Assembly: GCA_007844125.1 (NCBI GenBank)
Contig: CM017563.1
Location: 37,364,019-37,428,018 of the forward strand
From: Sinonovacula constricta
Lineage: Eukaryota > Mollusca > Bivalvia > Cardiida > Solecurtidae
DNA length: 64,000 nucleotides
Reading direction: 5' to 3'
The translations under genes were made by a program, and so were the position numbers. A model generated the notes under the pieces. It saw only the letters and a program-made list of their open reading frames with translations, did not search any database and was not told the DNA's origin. Below, in pieces: positions 37,501 through 52,500 of the stretch (the first letter of the stretch is position 1; each line of letters starts with the position of its first letter).

Positions 37501-40500
37501 AGACACCTTTCACTTCAAGATTATTGATTTTACAATTGAAATAATTGTGTATGAATGATTGCTATCTCCTGTATACATGTATATACATATAAGTAGAGAG
37601 CATGTAACGTTCATACAGTTTGGTCCATTAAAGCACTGATTGGTTTCATGGACACCAATGACAGCGACACTATGTACATACATAGTTACCAGCCTAAAGA
37701 CAGTCAGTTACTTACATTTGTAGATCCTGGCAGACACATAACCAGCGGGTGTACCCAGACACACGTACAAAACCAGAGAGCAGGTCATAAGGGCTCCTCT
37801 ATTAGCTGGGGACAGGAACCCAAGGCATGCAAACACTGAAACACAGGTTTCATTAAATAGTCTGTTTAAAGTCAACAGCAGCTAAAATTTTGTATTTTAA
37901 AACTAAGAAAACCACATCACTTCTTTTTGAAATCACACTGCAGCAACATCGATGTTATAAGTTTTAATGGTGATGTCTAATTTCAGTAGAAATGCCTATC
38001 CCTCATTTACAGTTTTATACAGAACATTTTGAGCAATTTATTTAACAATTTGAACTGTCTTACAATTGAGGTAGTGTTTAAAATCATCTTTTCTTAGACT
38101 AAAATTTGGGTTTATGAAGAGTTTATGCCCCAATTCCCCCAAACAAGAGTGCTATTGTTACATGTATTTGATATAGGAAAACTGTAAAATACCACTTTTA
38201 ACAATATATATACACAATTACTACAATTAAGTTATTTGTTTATTGCATGTGAGGGTTAACAAACGTTACACAGATGCATAAGAGGCTCTTGGATCCTCAA
38301 TTTAAACATAGAAGGTATCCTTAATCACCATATCTCCATAGATGTGACACAAATCGGTACAAATTGTTTCGTTTTTGAAATACATCTCAGTGACCAATTA
38401 TGATCATTATAGTGACGTCCAACTATTTTGGTGGATGAAGACCCCAAACAAATGTCTGGGTAGACCTTCTCACATTGAGCCCCTCGCCCCAAACAGAACT
38501 CGAACCCACGCAGTTAGAGGCTAAGTGGTGAGAGGAGTTACAAGTCAGCGACTCTACCACTTTGCCATAAGCCAGCTCTACTTACCAAGTGTAATAAGAG
38601 CCATGAAGAAGATCTGGACACCGTTTCCATTGAGAACAGCCAGCATCATGCCCTTCCTTGGGGGTCGGAAAGCATCTCCATGAACCAGCTTCCAGCCAAA
38701 CTCTTCCTGGGCATCCTCCTACAGTTAGCGGAGGCCGAATGGAAAAAAAGGTGATAAATCATTATTATTCTATGTTCTATAATAAGCAATAAACATTCTT
38801 ACATGCAAAGGTAAGATATATGATATAATGCTATAGACAGCAGCAAGTGCAAATATTGATTTAATAATATTGACTCAAATAGGAGCTGGCTGCTCAGGAC
38901 CTACAATATTTACCTACATAAGCTTAGAGTTAATTGGTTTATCAAATCCTTAACAAAAGTTATCAACAAAAAAAGGCTCTCAATAGAAAGGCTGCTCTGC
39001 TTTTTTCAGTACTGGAAAGTACATGTATAATGGAAATTCAAAGTTAAAAGGAAGGGGCATAACTCCTGACAAAATTAATTTTAGGGTTCCATTTAAAATT
39101 TGTTCCGCTTGATAGTCATCACTTATTTCAAAATTAAAGTGAATATCTTTGATGGTTTCCAAGAAACTGACCCTAACAAAAAGGTTATGTTTTTTGGGTT
39201 TATTGTCCCACCAACAGTATTTCAGTTCTGGAGACGGTGCTTACTTGAAGCAAATATAGTGCTGCCGTCACTGTGTATGGCATGCAATGAACACCTGGCA
39301 TGATACCACACCCAGTCACATTATCCTGACACTGGGCCACCCAGTTGTGGAATTACCCTTAAATTTGCTAGTGTTAACAAGGAAGCTATAACACTACCAT
39401 TTTTAACGACTTTGTTATGTTGCTGTCCAGAATCGAACAGGGGAGCCTCCCGTACATGGAGCCGACGCTCTACCGATTGCGCCACCAGGTCCGGTACAAA
39501 AAAAGTTAATCAATACCAATGCAAGAGGGACAATCGCAGGAAATAGCTTTATATTTTTCTTTGAAAAAGTAGAACTCAAAATAAAGAGACCTTGTACTTA
39601 CAGAGTTGTCGATCTGGTTGTATCTTGCAATGTCCTTGTGGAGAGTTCTAAGCATTATCATGGCAACCATACCAGACAGGAACAACACAATAACCAGGGA
39701 GTTCATGATACTGTGAAAAGAGAATCAATTGTGTGACTGACGGAAGCATGGAGAGATAAGCAACATGTTACACAGCATCCGTTAAAAAGGGGCCAAGGCA
39801 TTGAACTTAGGACAATAGGGAGAGGGTCCTCAATACAATATCTGGGCCGATGCAACATATTGGTCCTATGCAAAAAATATTCCCTTAACACTGTCTTTAA
39901 CTCCTTCAGCAAAGTAATTTACTGAATGCAAACATTATGACAGTATGTTGCACTGCAAGCTACCTGAAATATATCTGGCATTAAAGTTCTTTGGCTGGTA
40001 GGTCTTGAATTTGCAGAGAAAAGGGGCTGATGATTTTCTACTAGATTTATAAACATTTAAAATGGCCTTCTTGAGAATTTCCTTCCTTGGAAAAGATAAG
40101 GGAGGAGTGTTACCAAACTAGAAAATTACAGTGGGAAGTGTAATAAGACAATTGGTACTTCAGCCTCCAGCTATGTCTATACTTGCTGACCCAGTAAGTC
40201 GCCAATTGCCTTACATACTGAGTTTAAAAGCCTTCTACCGCTCAACCAGTGAAATCCAACAGGTATTAATGAAGGATGTGACTTATTACGGTAGAACCTA
40301 CCTGAACCACTGAATGTTGGTGTGGGGCATCGACTCCAGGATATAATCCCATCTGGATGACCATTTGGTATTTAAGTCTTTCTGCGAATGGTCAGAAATG
40401 TAAAAAAAAATGTTGAGATTTTAAATTTTTTAAACACAGTTAATATTACAATTTTATCAAATTAATATAAATGTCTGAACTAATATTTTCTACAATAATT

Positions 40501-43500
40501 TCTTTGAATGTATGACGTATAACATACTTATAACATTTGTCCTATTTAGCAAGATCATTTGTAACAATTAAGTTGATTACGAAACAGAACTGGATGAAAA
40601 GATAACTTTAACATATGTACCTGTTTAAATTAATCACGTTTGAACAAATGCATATTCAACACTTGATTGTCTCAAGTATTTTTTTATAATTGTACATAGT
40701 TCAACTATTATAGCTGTGATCTAAAAATTTATCTGAGTAGACCTACGGAGCCACCATATTTCAGCTGAAAGACTCCTTACTTAAACTTCTCTCCCTGATT
40801 AAGACTTTCTGGTGAAAGATGGTTTTGGTATGTTTTTTGAAACTTTCTTAATGTTGCTTACCTTCCTTTTGACAGTAAGTATATCTGCTTACCTCCCATT
40901 TGACAGAGTAAGTATATCTGATCTTCACTTCCTTGTCAAGGGTTCCCGCCTTAACACCCATCGGTGTGCTACCACTACAAATGTTTTCACCAGTGGCCTG
41001 GGGATCAAAGGCCACACTGCAAAAGGCAAAAAAAAACACCCAAATCTTTTAAGAAACTTCAGTATGGAAGAGACTTGTTTAACTTTTAACCTTTTACTTA
41101 CTGGAAACATCATTTGAGTGGGGTGTGTTTTATGTGTATATTGGATGAACAGTATTTCCAGCAAAAAAGGGTTAATGTGCATTGAACTAAAATGATACCA
41201 AAAATCACACAATTGTTCAATGAGCACCTAGCTGATGCCACCCACCAATTTATTATACCACAGCAGAAGTTAAAACAGTCAGTTACAGAACCACTAAAAC
41301 TTTGGTGGAACTGTTAAGTTAGGATGACTGCTTCAACATTTATTTCTGGAATTACAGACAACACTCACTAGTTAGTTGTCCCAAATCACAAGAGAACTAA
41401 ATTTAACGTGCTTTATAAAGGACCTGTCAGCTTGATGGTATGAATGTGTTAATAAAGAACAATGACACACTGGATTCACTCTTTAAATTCCTAAACATTG
41501 TCTTCAAAGTTTTTTTTTTTAAATATTCTCCCTTACGAATGCCATAACGTTGAATAGCAACTGTTGGATAGTTTTTTAACACAAATGAGTGAGCCTGATT
41601 AGGAAAAATGAAGCATATTGACTTAAAAAAAATCTTAATTAAACTGTTTTTTGATAAAACTTTTACTATATTTAAAAATATAGTTTTTTTTTGTTATTTT
41701 CAATTACTTAAAATAAACATGTTTATTGCCTGATGCAACACATTTCTATATCAGGCATGTACATATTCTAAATTTGGTCTCCTGAATAGCAAGTGAATCT
41801 TTTTAATAAAGTAAACTTACATTAAAAGTATGATTTTTAATTACAGGATAAATTTCCCACTTAATTGGCACTTCAAGGTTAATCCAATTTAATCGAGCAC
41901 CCTGCACAAATCTTTATAAAAAGGTGCTTTTTTAAGCGAACATGATGTTCAATTTCCACATAGAACCAGTCTAATAATAATTCAAAAATGAGCATACTGA
42001 AAACTTAGTCATTTTGTTTAGAACACCAGCAAATACAGTTATTTTGTGCATTTTAATGGCATTCAGCTCATAATTGGTAAAGGAAGACCCCGGACTATGT
42101 CTAGTTAGAACTGTCGGTACACCACAGATCAGCTGGAGAACATCTCCACATAAAAGTTTCCGCCATGACCAGAACTCCAACCCATGCGGTGAGGGGCTAG
42201 GGAGTTACAAGTGACTTTTATAGCTTGGCTAAGGGCTCCCCCTGTAAAACCCATTTTGGGTCTGAATGCCTAGTACTTGTAGGAAGTTAATTTCGAAGAC
42301 TGCAGTAAAAGCAAATTTAGTATCCACTGCCAACATATAACTTTACAGCATTATGGAAATAGCCGTAACTGAAGGTGGCAATAAGTTGTATAAATTGACC
42401 AGAGCTACCCGAGTGAAATCAAGCCAAGCAGAGATGAGATTCAGGTGAGATTTAAATGTACCGATGTGCAACAAACAGAAAATACTTACACTAACAGATA
42501 TTTATAAATTGTTTTTATGTCACTGTGATTTGCTTACCTTTTAGGTTCTACTTTAGCTGCGATAATTCTTCCACCATTCTGATTGGGTGTATTTCCATCT
42601 TCCTTGTCTAGCGGATGGTATCTGATAGTCAGCTCGAGATGATTGAAGAAATAGTAGGTGTTGGGTTCACTAAACGTTTTCTGTAACAGTCACAAATAAC
42701 ACCTAATAGAGTGTCTTAATTAATATATGTTCACGTTTTTTCCCCTCTTTCACCGAATGTCTCCTTAGAGTTAAGAGAAATGGAGCTACTTAAGTTTTGC
42801 AAAGTAAAGCTACAAAAAAAACCTGAATGCTTCAAGAACAAACACTACTTGATGGGTTCTAAAAAGAAACATCAGTTATTATTACAGATGATGAATACCC
42901 ACTTTGCAATAGTTACTGTAGTCAATAAATATAATTGGTATAATTTATGCTAGTCCTGTAAATTTCATCCCAGCACTAGTGGAGACGTGCAGTGGACAAA
43001 TCTATAGCACAGGCAGACAAAAACATCTGCCTCTAAAAATAATACAGTCAATCCTGTATTAAGCAGCCACCCAAGGGACAGCCTAAAACTGGCTGCTTAC
43101 AAGTTGGCTGCTTAATACAAAATATGACATTACTGATTGTTTGCCTATTATTGTAGGCATGTATGTTTACAAAAAGTATTAAAAAGTAGATTTACTGCAA
43201 AGTACTGATTTAATAGATATTTAATACTACAGCATTACTCCTTTTGGCATGCCAATGTATGACTCAGAATATCAGAAGTGTCGCACTAAATCAAAGTAAA
43301 TCATTGCTAAATAAGTAGTTGTTTGGTCGCTTGCAGTACAAAGCACACCATATTCAATTATTCATATCATATTAATAATGTGTACCAAAATCTTCGTCAA
43401 ATTGTAGTGCCACAAATCGCCGGAAAGTGTACATACATTTGGACAGCCACATTTCGGATGGTGCGAGTTTATAACAATTCCTTCACAATAACAGCAAGTA

Positions 43501-46500
43501 GTGTGTTATACAAGGAACTAAATAATTTTAAACATCATTTAAACATGGTGTATATCAACAAAACGTGAAATTGCAACAATTTAATCTAGTAATTAAGTAG
43601 TCATGTAAATTAAGTGGTGTCAACCTATGCATAAATCAAGGCTTCTACTACTAGTTTCACTAACACATATGCTGAATAGATATATCCTGAGACACATTTT
43701 TTGCTAAGATTGCCAGTGAGATGATAACTAGGAATCAATCTTGACTGTGGGATCGGGCCAGTTAAGTGTAATCATGATGACAAGTGGGATGGGAGCAGGG
43801 GGTTAACGTTCATGCATACGTTGCAAGACTACAACTGACGATCGACACAGGCTAATTGGCCACTACTTAGAAAGCAATTAAAGAATGATTTGTCCAATCA
43901 AGCAGACTGCTGGCCACAGAAGAAAAGTGGCCGCTGATTAGACAACAATTTAACAACTTGCTTGGGAAGACCTAAACTGACCACTTACAGCATGGTGACC
44001 CTTTTAAACATGTGACCACAAGCACAAGTTTGATTGTATTATAGCCTCCATAAACTTTCTATCATATAAATAAATATCCACAATACAGGTGTAAGAGTAG
44101 AAATTAAGGAATAAACATAAAAATCATCCCTCCTTTTTTGAACCCCTGTTCTGATCTGAAGTTCAACTTTGAGAACAACATCAATACAATCTTGTGATTA
44201 AGTATTGATCTGAAGTTCAACTATACAACATCAATACAATCTTGTGATTAAGTATTGATCTGAAGTTCAACTTTGAGAACAACAACAATACAATCTTGTG
44301 ACTAAGTTTACTGTATTAGTTCTTCCAAAACCTATATTGTGGTTTAGTTATTGAACTTGTGACACCCAGGTTAACCATCATCAACGAACACTTTCAGCAT
44401 TTTCCTTTTTTAAATAACATATCTCAATAAGTATTTGAAATGATTTTAAGCTATATTTATGCAAAAGATAGAAATTTCAATGTTTGTAATTGCAATATCT
44501 TCAAAAGAACAGCAATAAAGTCCAAGAATTCCAACTAAAAGGACCTATGTACTGTTTGGAATACCTCGGATATTAACTAACAAGGGAGACCATTTCTATA
44601 TCAACAATGTACACCATAACAATGAAAAATTAAGAGAGTTATTTGTACAAGGAACTGCTAACAGACATGGGAAATACCTTTCTACAACTCATCAGGCATA
44701 TAAAAAAAATATGAAACTGGTGAATATTGACAATTCTACATACACTCATGATACAGCTGTCTTTTTGTTTTCCATTGGCTGTCACAAAGCAGCCCATGGG
44801 AAAGCCACGAGAACAGTATTGATTGCCATCCTCTACGATGTAACACCAGGTAATCGGCATGTTGTCAACGATCCTGAAACACACACAATCTTATAGCAAC
44901 TTTTCAGAGGTAAGACAGATAAATATGGGTTGGTTAAAAAAGGATCATTTCTTTTAACCATCAGAAATTAGTTATAGCATGTATCACACAAAATTGTTAT
45001 AGCATGTATCACACAAAATTGTTATAGCATGTATCACACAAAATCATTGATGTATTGTTATAGCATGTATAACACAAAATCATTGATGTATTGTTATAGC
45101 ATGTATCACACAAAATCATTGATGTATTGTTATAGCATGTATCACACAAAATCATTGATGTATTGTTATAGCATGTATCACACAAAATCATTGATGTATT
45201 GTTATAGCATGTATCACACAAAATCATTGATGTATTGTTATAGCATGTATCACACAAAATCATTGATGTATTGTTGTAGTTAAGTTATCAGTAAGATTTT
45301 CACTTAAATGCTCTGTTGCTATGCTAATGATAAAAAAATTGGCTTAAGTTGATAGTATTTGCCCCAGTTTATAAGGATAGATGTCTGAAAAAGGACAGTA
45401 AGAATGGTAATAATTTTGATGGTTATATCATTTTTTTCCTTGTTAGTAGGGTTTATTGTCCTACCAACAGCATTTTAGTTATATGGAGATGGTGTCCATG
45501 TGAAGGAGATATAATGCTGCCTTCACTGTATATATCATGCCATTAACACCTGGCATGATCACACACCTAGTCATATTTTACTGACACTGAACCAGTCAGT
45601 CATGAAACTACCCTTCTATTTTTTTTAGTAAGCAGGGGAGCTATACCACTACTATTTTTATCGACTTTAATATGTCACGGCCCAGGATCGAACCTGAGGC
45701 CTTCGGTACTTGGAGCCAAGACTCTACCAATCAAGCTACCAGGTCTAAGCCCATTTCTCAATAACCCATGGAAAATTATGTATAGCATGCACCACACAGT
45801 CAATGATGATGCATCTTTTTGATCCCTAGATTATCAAAGTACGATTCTGTTCTTGTATGTTTATGTGAAGGAGTGTTTCATTTGAATATTTTTGTTATAT
45901 ATGTATTGTTAAAATAAGATTGTACATATGTAAATAAACATTATAAAAATACCTATCAGAAATTACCTGAAACCTTTTACAGTTAAAGCCAAGTCAAGTA
46001 TTAAAGGTGGTATCCGAAAGTTTTAATAATATTTTTTTCTCTAAAATAACCAAATAAGTCATAGTTACCTGAAAAGATCGTGCAAAATGCTACATATTGA
46101 TACCCTAAATCAGTGTGAACATTGTCATTGCCAACAGGTATTTCCTATCCGAGCCATGCTGCTGAGATAGCTTTTTCTTACTAGGAAAATCAAGGGACAA
46201 CTCCCTTTTGAGATTATGTTATATCATCCGGGAAATCTGCTGTGATGTTGGCATCTATTTTTAGCAGAGATCACTTATGAGTTTATAGATTTGGAATGAT
46301 TGAAGTTTTAGTGTTTTAATCATGTTTTGTACTGACAAACAACTAAGGCAATGTTCAGAACCATCTTTAGTTATACAGTGTGAGTTTATGTGGAAATTAA
46401 TACTAAATTCCCCAAGGCAGTGGTAAGCTGTTGTTACATATATATGATATAGGCAAACTGTTGGATACCAACTTTAAGATGGCAGACGATATAATTCTAT

Positions 46501-49500
46501 TGATGTGAACACAGCTGTTGCTGCCTGTAAGCTGAGCTTATCCTTTGCCATGCTATATTTGAAATGTAATACACATTGTTAAGATATTTAATAACCCCTA
46601 CAAGCAGATGACACTACATGCTTTGATAGACCATTGTTACCAAATAAAGGGTGGTAGCGGATCTGATTTGAGATCATTTGCCTTAGCTGTATACGTGCCC
46701 AGCAAGCTTAGGTTTAAAACATACTTAGTTTTTTTCCCAAACGTACTTCATTCTTTTTAATATGCACTGATAAATCATTCTGTTAATTAGAAGTCCAGAA
46801 AGGGAAAATAAAAGCTGATTCTTCAAAACTCGATTGCGAAAAGGCAATTAGAGCTTTCCATTCTCCATTAAAATCTTCATTGCAGAAAGCTAAACTGGTT
46901 TGACAGTTCCTTCTGAATATTATAGAAGCTTATCTGAATCCACAATCCTTTTTCTATCAAACTCTATACAAACTCCTGACAATAACAAGACTATCAGACC
47001 ATTGCCTGTTTTTGGAGCAGACTGAATGATTTCATGAGCTGGTTAGTCTATGTGCTGAGTGAACTTTTGGAATATGACTGCAATTTTTGCTTTTTCCACT
47101 CCTAGTAGTTAATCAGAAAATACGTTAATCAGTCCACAAGTACATCATATAAAACACTTATCAGTGAATAAGATTTCATTGTCAACTTATGGAGATATGA
47201 ATATTAACGAGTAATTTGTTTGATATACATGTACCTCTTTGTTATCAAACGCAATTGTTCCACTAAAAAACATTTTTTTTTCAATTCAATGAATTCATTA
47301 TCATTTTGAATGTACTTTTCAAGTTACTTCTTATATGACAAAATATGACTACAGAAACAAATTGTTTCAATGCTTTGAAAAGCGGATTGTTAAAAAAATA
47401 GTTATCAATTTTGCATTTTTCTTCAATTTTGACAACATTGTACTGGTACACATATAAAAATATATAAATAAACAAGTATAAAACAACATTTAACTCATTG
47501 GGCCTGAATGACGCATTAAAGCGGCATGAAAAACAGCCTCCTCATGCCGGGAGACGCCTTATCGTTTCGCATTTTACCTGTGTCTGGCGCCAAGCGCTGC
47601 ATTAAGGTGGCCCCGAAAATGTTTCAGCTACTGCCGAACGCCATGTTAATGCCCGCATCATATATGCTGGTTAAAACTCATGTTTTCAAACACTTTTGAG
47701 TCTCGGCGAATCAAGTAAATCACAGTATCGTAAATGCAATTGTCTTAATCTAAATCTACTGACTTAAATCCTTTCTTGTTTTTTCATTTATTGTAGCGAG
47801 ACAACAGAAAAATCGGCTGCATTTTCTCTGATTCACATCTAATTTGAAACATTTCTCAGCTGAAATAAGATTGTATAAGCAATTTTTAAACGATTAATTA
47901 GTACTTCCATCTCAGCCAATCAGAAACATTTATTACCTCATATATTGGAATTTCATGTAATCTGGATGTAAACACAATAAATCAATTATGTCAAGACAAA
48001 GAAAAACGGTGACGTGCCAAACTGTTAGCTTTAAGATTCCTACTTATATGCATATGTATCGGCAGATATGTGTAATTACCTGCGTCAGATCCAATAATTA
48101 TATGATAATTGCAGATATCAATAGATAAAAGACAAAATCTAATTCTTGGAAATACCCGAATTTTTTAATAAAATATGAAGTTTAAGAGCATTATTTTCTC
48201 AAACTACTGGTAAATCGCAACTTTAAATCAAAGACGGCCGACTGTTTTAAAGTTACTCATTATATAAAATATTATATAAAGCAGTGTTATTAGACCCCAG
48301 ACTTATGTCTGGGAAGAAGCAAAGACGCAGGTGAGCAGGTCCAAATCAGTTACTACTAATTAGTAATAGATTTCTTTTTGGAAAATTTCAGGATGTTGTT
48401 TTTATAATGATTCAACCAAAACCGATCAATCCTGAAGTACTCGTTTATTTTCATTCCGAAAATGGCCATCTATGCAGATAGTTTTTTTAATTAAACGTAA
48501 GTGAACTATATGGCTATTTCCTAAAAGACAGTGTGATCTCTCATTTTTATTTTCCCTGAATAGATGATTTGACACAAATTGCCATGTAATACAAGTTTTT
48601 ACTAAACAAGTTCAGGAAAGTAATTGTGAGCAACCCTATGACAAGCTTACTATTTGTTTTTCCTTGACAAGTTTGATAAAAGTTTGTACTAAATGACGTC
48701 GACTGTTAGATTCTTTTTATCACATGATTTTAGGTGCCAATAAAAGATTTTATGACATTTTAACAACACTAAGTAAAAAAGTGGTATGAGATGTTTTGGA
48801 GGTAAGAGATGTTCTGCATTCTGAACATGTCAGCAATAAAAACAACAACATATCACACTAGTTTAATAAAAAGAAATATGTCATGGGTGTATTGAATGGT
48901 AAACAAGGGGGACTCATGTGATAAATCAACTCATATACTATCACTCAGTTGTTGTTTAAAAAACCTAAACACAATTTATGGAGCCCGGGTAGTGCAGGAT
49001 AATGGGAGTAGGGACTAAAACTGAAAATCTTAATTGATTAATTTTAAAATACATAGTGCATCCATTCTAGCTAGTATTGTTTCTTAGGCCACAAAGCTCC
49101 TGAAACTTCTAGACAAATTCTCAAATATTTTAAGGAAATTATTATATTCTCTTAAAATAATGTTTAAAAACAAACTTTTTATTTCTCTCAACTCTATACC
49201 TGCACATATTTATAATATTGCCAGCTAAGAGCTGTCAGGATAAACATGCTTTACTGCTATGTGTCTTTTAAAAGGTATATTAAGTTTTATATGTTATGCT
49301 AGAAATACAAACTAAGGGATTAGGGATTAGGCGGCACTTTTGCCGATACTGCGCAGCGACATTTCTATCATTACAGCACAGGGGCACTTATGAGGAGCCC
49401 AGGGACTGAACCTGGCCGGTCCATTATACTGACACTGACGAGTCAGGCGTAATGCTGTCCCTGTAGCCCCGAGCGTTAGGAGGGAAGCCACTACTACCAA

Positions 49501-52500
49501 CTTTAAAGTCTTTGGTTTGACCCGGCCGGGGTTCGAACCCAGGACCTCCCGATCCGCAAGCCGACGCTCTACCATCTGAGCTATTGCGGCCGGTCACTTT
49601 TTTTTTTTACAAACTAAGAAATTAAAACTTTTAACAAAATGAATCATGATAACGGCTTAAATATGGTGCACCACTTAGATCAGCATGATATTCATTTTAA
49701 ATTAACCCACATCACCAAATCATACCCTTACCAATGATGGTAGTAGTTGAGCTCAATGCCTTTTCTCAAGAAGTTCAGTTGCTCCATTTTTTTCTTGTCT
49801 CCACTGACGTAGGTTTTGTTACACACTTGTTTGCAGGCTTCAGGTTTGTTGAATGTTATCTGCAATGAAGAAAAATAAGAATACAATTAACAATTGCTGT
49901 CATAGAACAGTGCATTTATTTATAAAAGTGTTCACAACTTGATGTATGCGTGATCATACTTGCAGGCAAAACTAAAACCAACAACTGTATATTTCCTAAA
50001 ACCTTTCTAAGTCCAACCTGTGTCACATTACCCAAACATTAATCCGGTCTGCAATAATCAAATATGATTACATAAGTAGGTAAAATCACAAGAAAAACAA
50101 TCTATAAAAATGAATATTAAAATATACAATTGAAAGACCTTACAATGCTAAAAAAAACCTACGACCTTATGTGCTTAAATAAAATCTAGAGGCAAGCCAG
50201 GTAAGCTGGAAGACACATTCCCTCATCAAGTCATTTGCCCTAAACAGGACTAGAACCCAAGCGGTGGGAGGTCTAGCAGTCGCCGACTTGCAGGTGTCAC
50301 CTACCTGATATGGAGAGGGTCGGATCCTTTCTCCAAACACAACCTGCCCCAGATTCTCCACAGGGGAGTGGTCTTCACTACTGACACAGAAGTCGAACCT
50401 GCAACACATACTCCTCATATAGACATTCAGAACTAACTCCTTCATGCACCCTTATAAAAGACAGAAAGAAGTCAAACCAGCAACACACACATATAATAGA
50501 CAAACAGAAATCAAAGTTGCACACACCCATAAAGTCACACAGGATTTAAAACCTGCCCAAACCCACATACAAGAGAATGAATAAAACCAAAGAATGCTCC
50601 CCTAATAAATGCTAGTTCCAAAAGGGCTCATCCAAAAAAAAATCCCCCTTAAATTGTTAATGAAATACTTCCAACAAAATAAAGTAAGAAAAATAACAAA
50701 GGGAAATAACTCCTAAACTATGCAAAAGATAGTTATGGTTCTTGTACACTGTACTTTTCACCAAGATCAATCTAACTATGAAGTTTCATGTCACCGTTTT
50801 TGTGTTATGCTCCGGAAAAGTATTTAAAATAACAATGAGGCAATAACTTCAAAATTATGCAAAACAGAGTTATGGTTCTTGTACAATGCACTTCTCACAG
50901 ATCTATCTGCCTATGAAGTTTCATGTTGACACCTCTTACAGTTTTTGTGTTATGCTTCTTCTAACAGTGCGAACATATATACTGAATAGATATTGGCTGA
51001 GAAACTTTTATCCCTCTGGCTAGCAGATCTAGAAATCTATCTTGCTTGGGAGATCAGGACAGTTAAGTGTGATAATGTTGATAAGTGGGTGGAGAGCAGG
51101 GGAATTTATGGTCACATTCAATGTGTGACCTCAACAGATGATTGACACAATACAATTGGCTGCTATTTAAGAGTCAGTTAAAGGAGGATTTGCCCAATCA
51201 AGCAGACCACTGACCGCCGAAGACTAGTCAATTAAACAACGAATTGCTTGGGAGGAATTAAACTGACAGCATACAGCATGGTGACCGCTCTGAACATGTG
51301 ACCGGCGATACAAATTTGACTGTGTATTTCCTTACTTAGAATATTGTGACTGTTTCAGTCTTCATCAGCTTGTTGACATTTGTTCATTAGATGTCACTTT
51401 AATAAATCGTGACACAATCATTTTGTATTTTTGTTGTTCCAAACTACAAACAACAAGATATCAGACAAAATATATTCACATGTGAAACTTACTTGTCATA
51501 TTCATATGGAATAACCGTTTCCAAAGAGTTCAACCTGTTCACAAAGATAGGAATTTTAGTCTGAAAGAAAAAAGAATCACATTGATAGAAACAATAATTA
51601 GATTTTTAAAGGCATTGATTCCGTACTGTTGAAACATGTCTGGTTAGAAAAACTTATCTGCCTTACTGGATTCTTGTATAAATTAAATGTGAAAGAGGAT
51701 GACATCTTCGCACGGTATTTAGGGTAACAGGACGACTCACCGCCCTTACCAACTCACCGCCATTCAAGGTTGGTCGACTCATCGCCGATTTTAAAAAACC
51801 GCTGGTCGAATCATCGCCTGTATACTCTTACTGTGATGAATTGATAGTTAGAACTGTCTGTAGATATTATCATTTTTTTTTCCGATTTAAAAATTATAAC
51901 TCATGTATCATGGGTATTGATGTACTTTCACAGGGCGGTAGTTGCTTTGATCCGATTGTAATCAACTTTTCATGAACTAATTATATTTATAACAATGAAA
52001 ACAATACAATCGCTTACATATAATTATCAAAAGGTTAGTATCATCATGTTAGCATTTAATTAGTCTTGGTGTATTTTCACAGGGCGGTAGTTGCTTTGAT
52101 CCGATTGTAATCAACTTTTAATGAACTAATTATATTGGTAACAATTCGCATTTATAATAGAAGCATAGTTAAATCTTGAACCTGTGGGCCAATATCACCT
52201 GTCAAGCTGTGAATGGATTACCAAGGACGATAGGCTTCCCTAATAGGTTGGTTTGCCGTTGTTAATTGGATACACTGTGATTTGTTTGACACGCAGGTAA
52301 AGTGTGCAAAGGTCCAATTAAAGGTATTTAACATTGTTTCATGACTATGAAGATGAACACATGTATGCATGTACGTGTATGTGATTATTTAGAACAAATA
52401 AATGAAGTATTGACTGAAATATTCGATTAAAGTATTGGAAAAGGGATAAGATCACAGGGCTTTCCCCAGGCAATTATGGCATACCGGCGCCGGGATGCCT

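Noticed and set aside
45009..45283. Long repeated open frames on both strands (84 aa each)
   Set aside because: They are readings of a 36-bp satellite; the unit length is a multiple of three, so frames stay open by chance.
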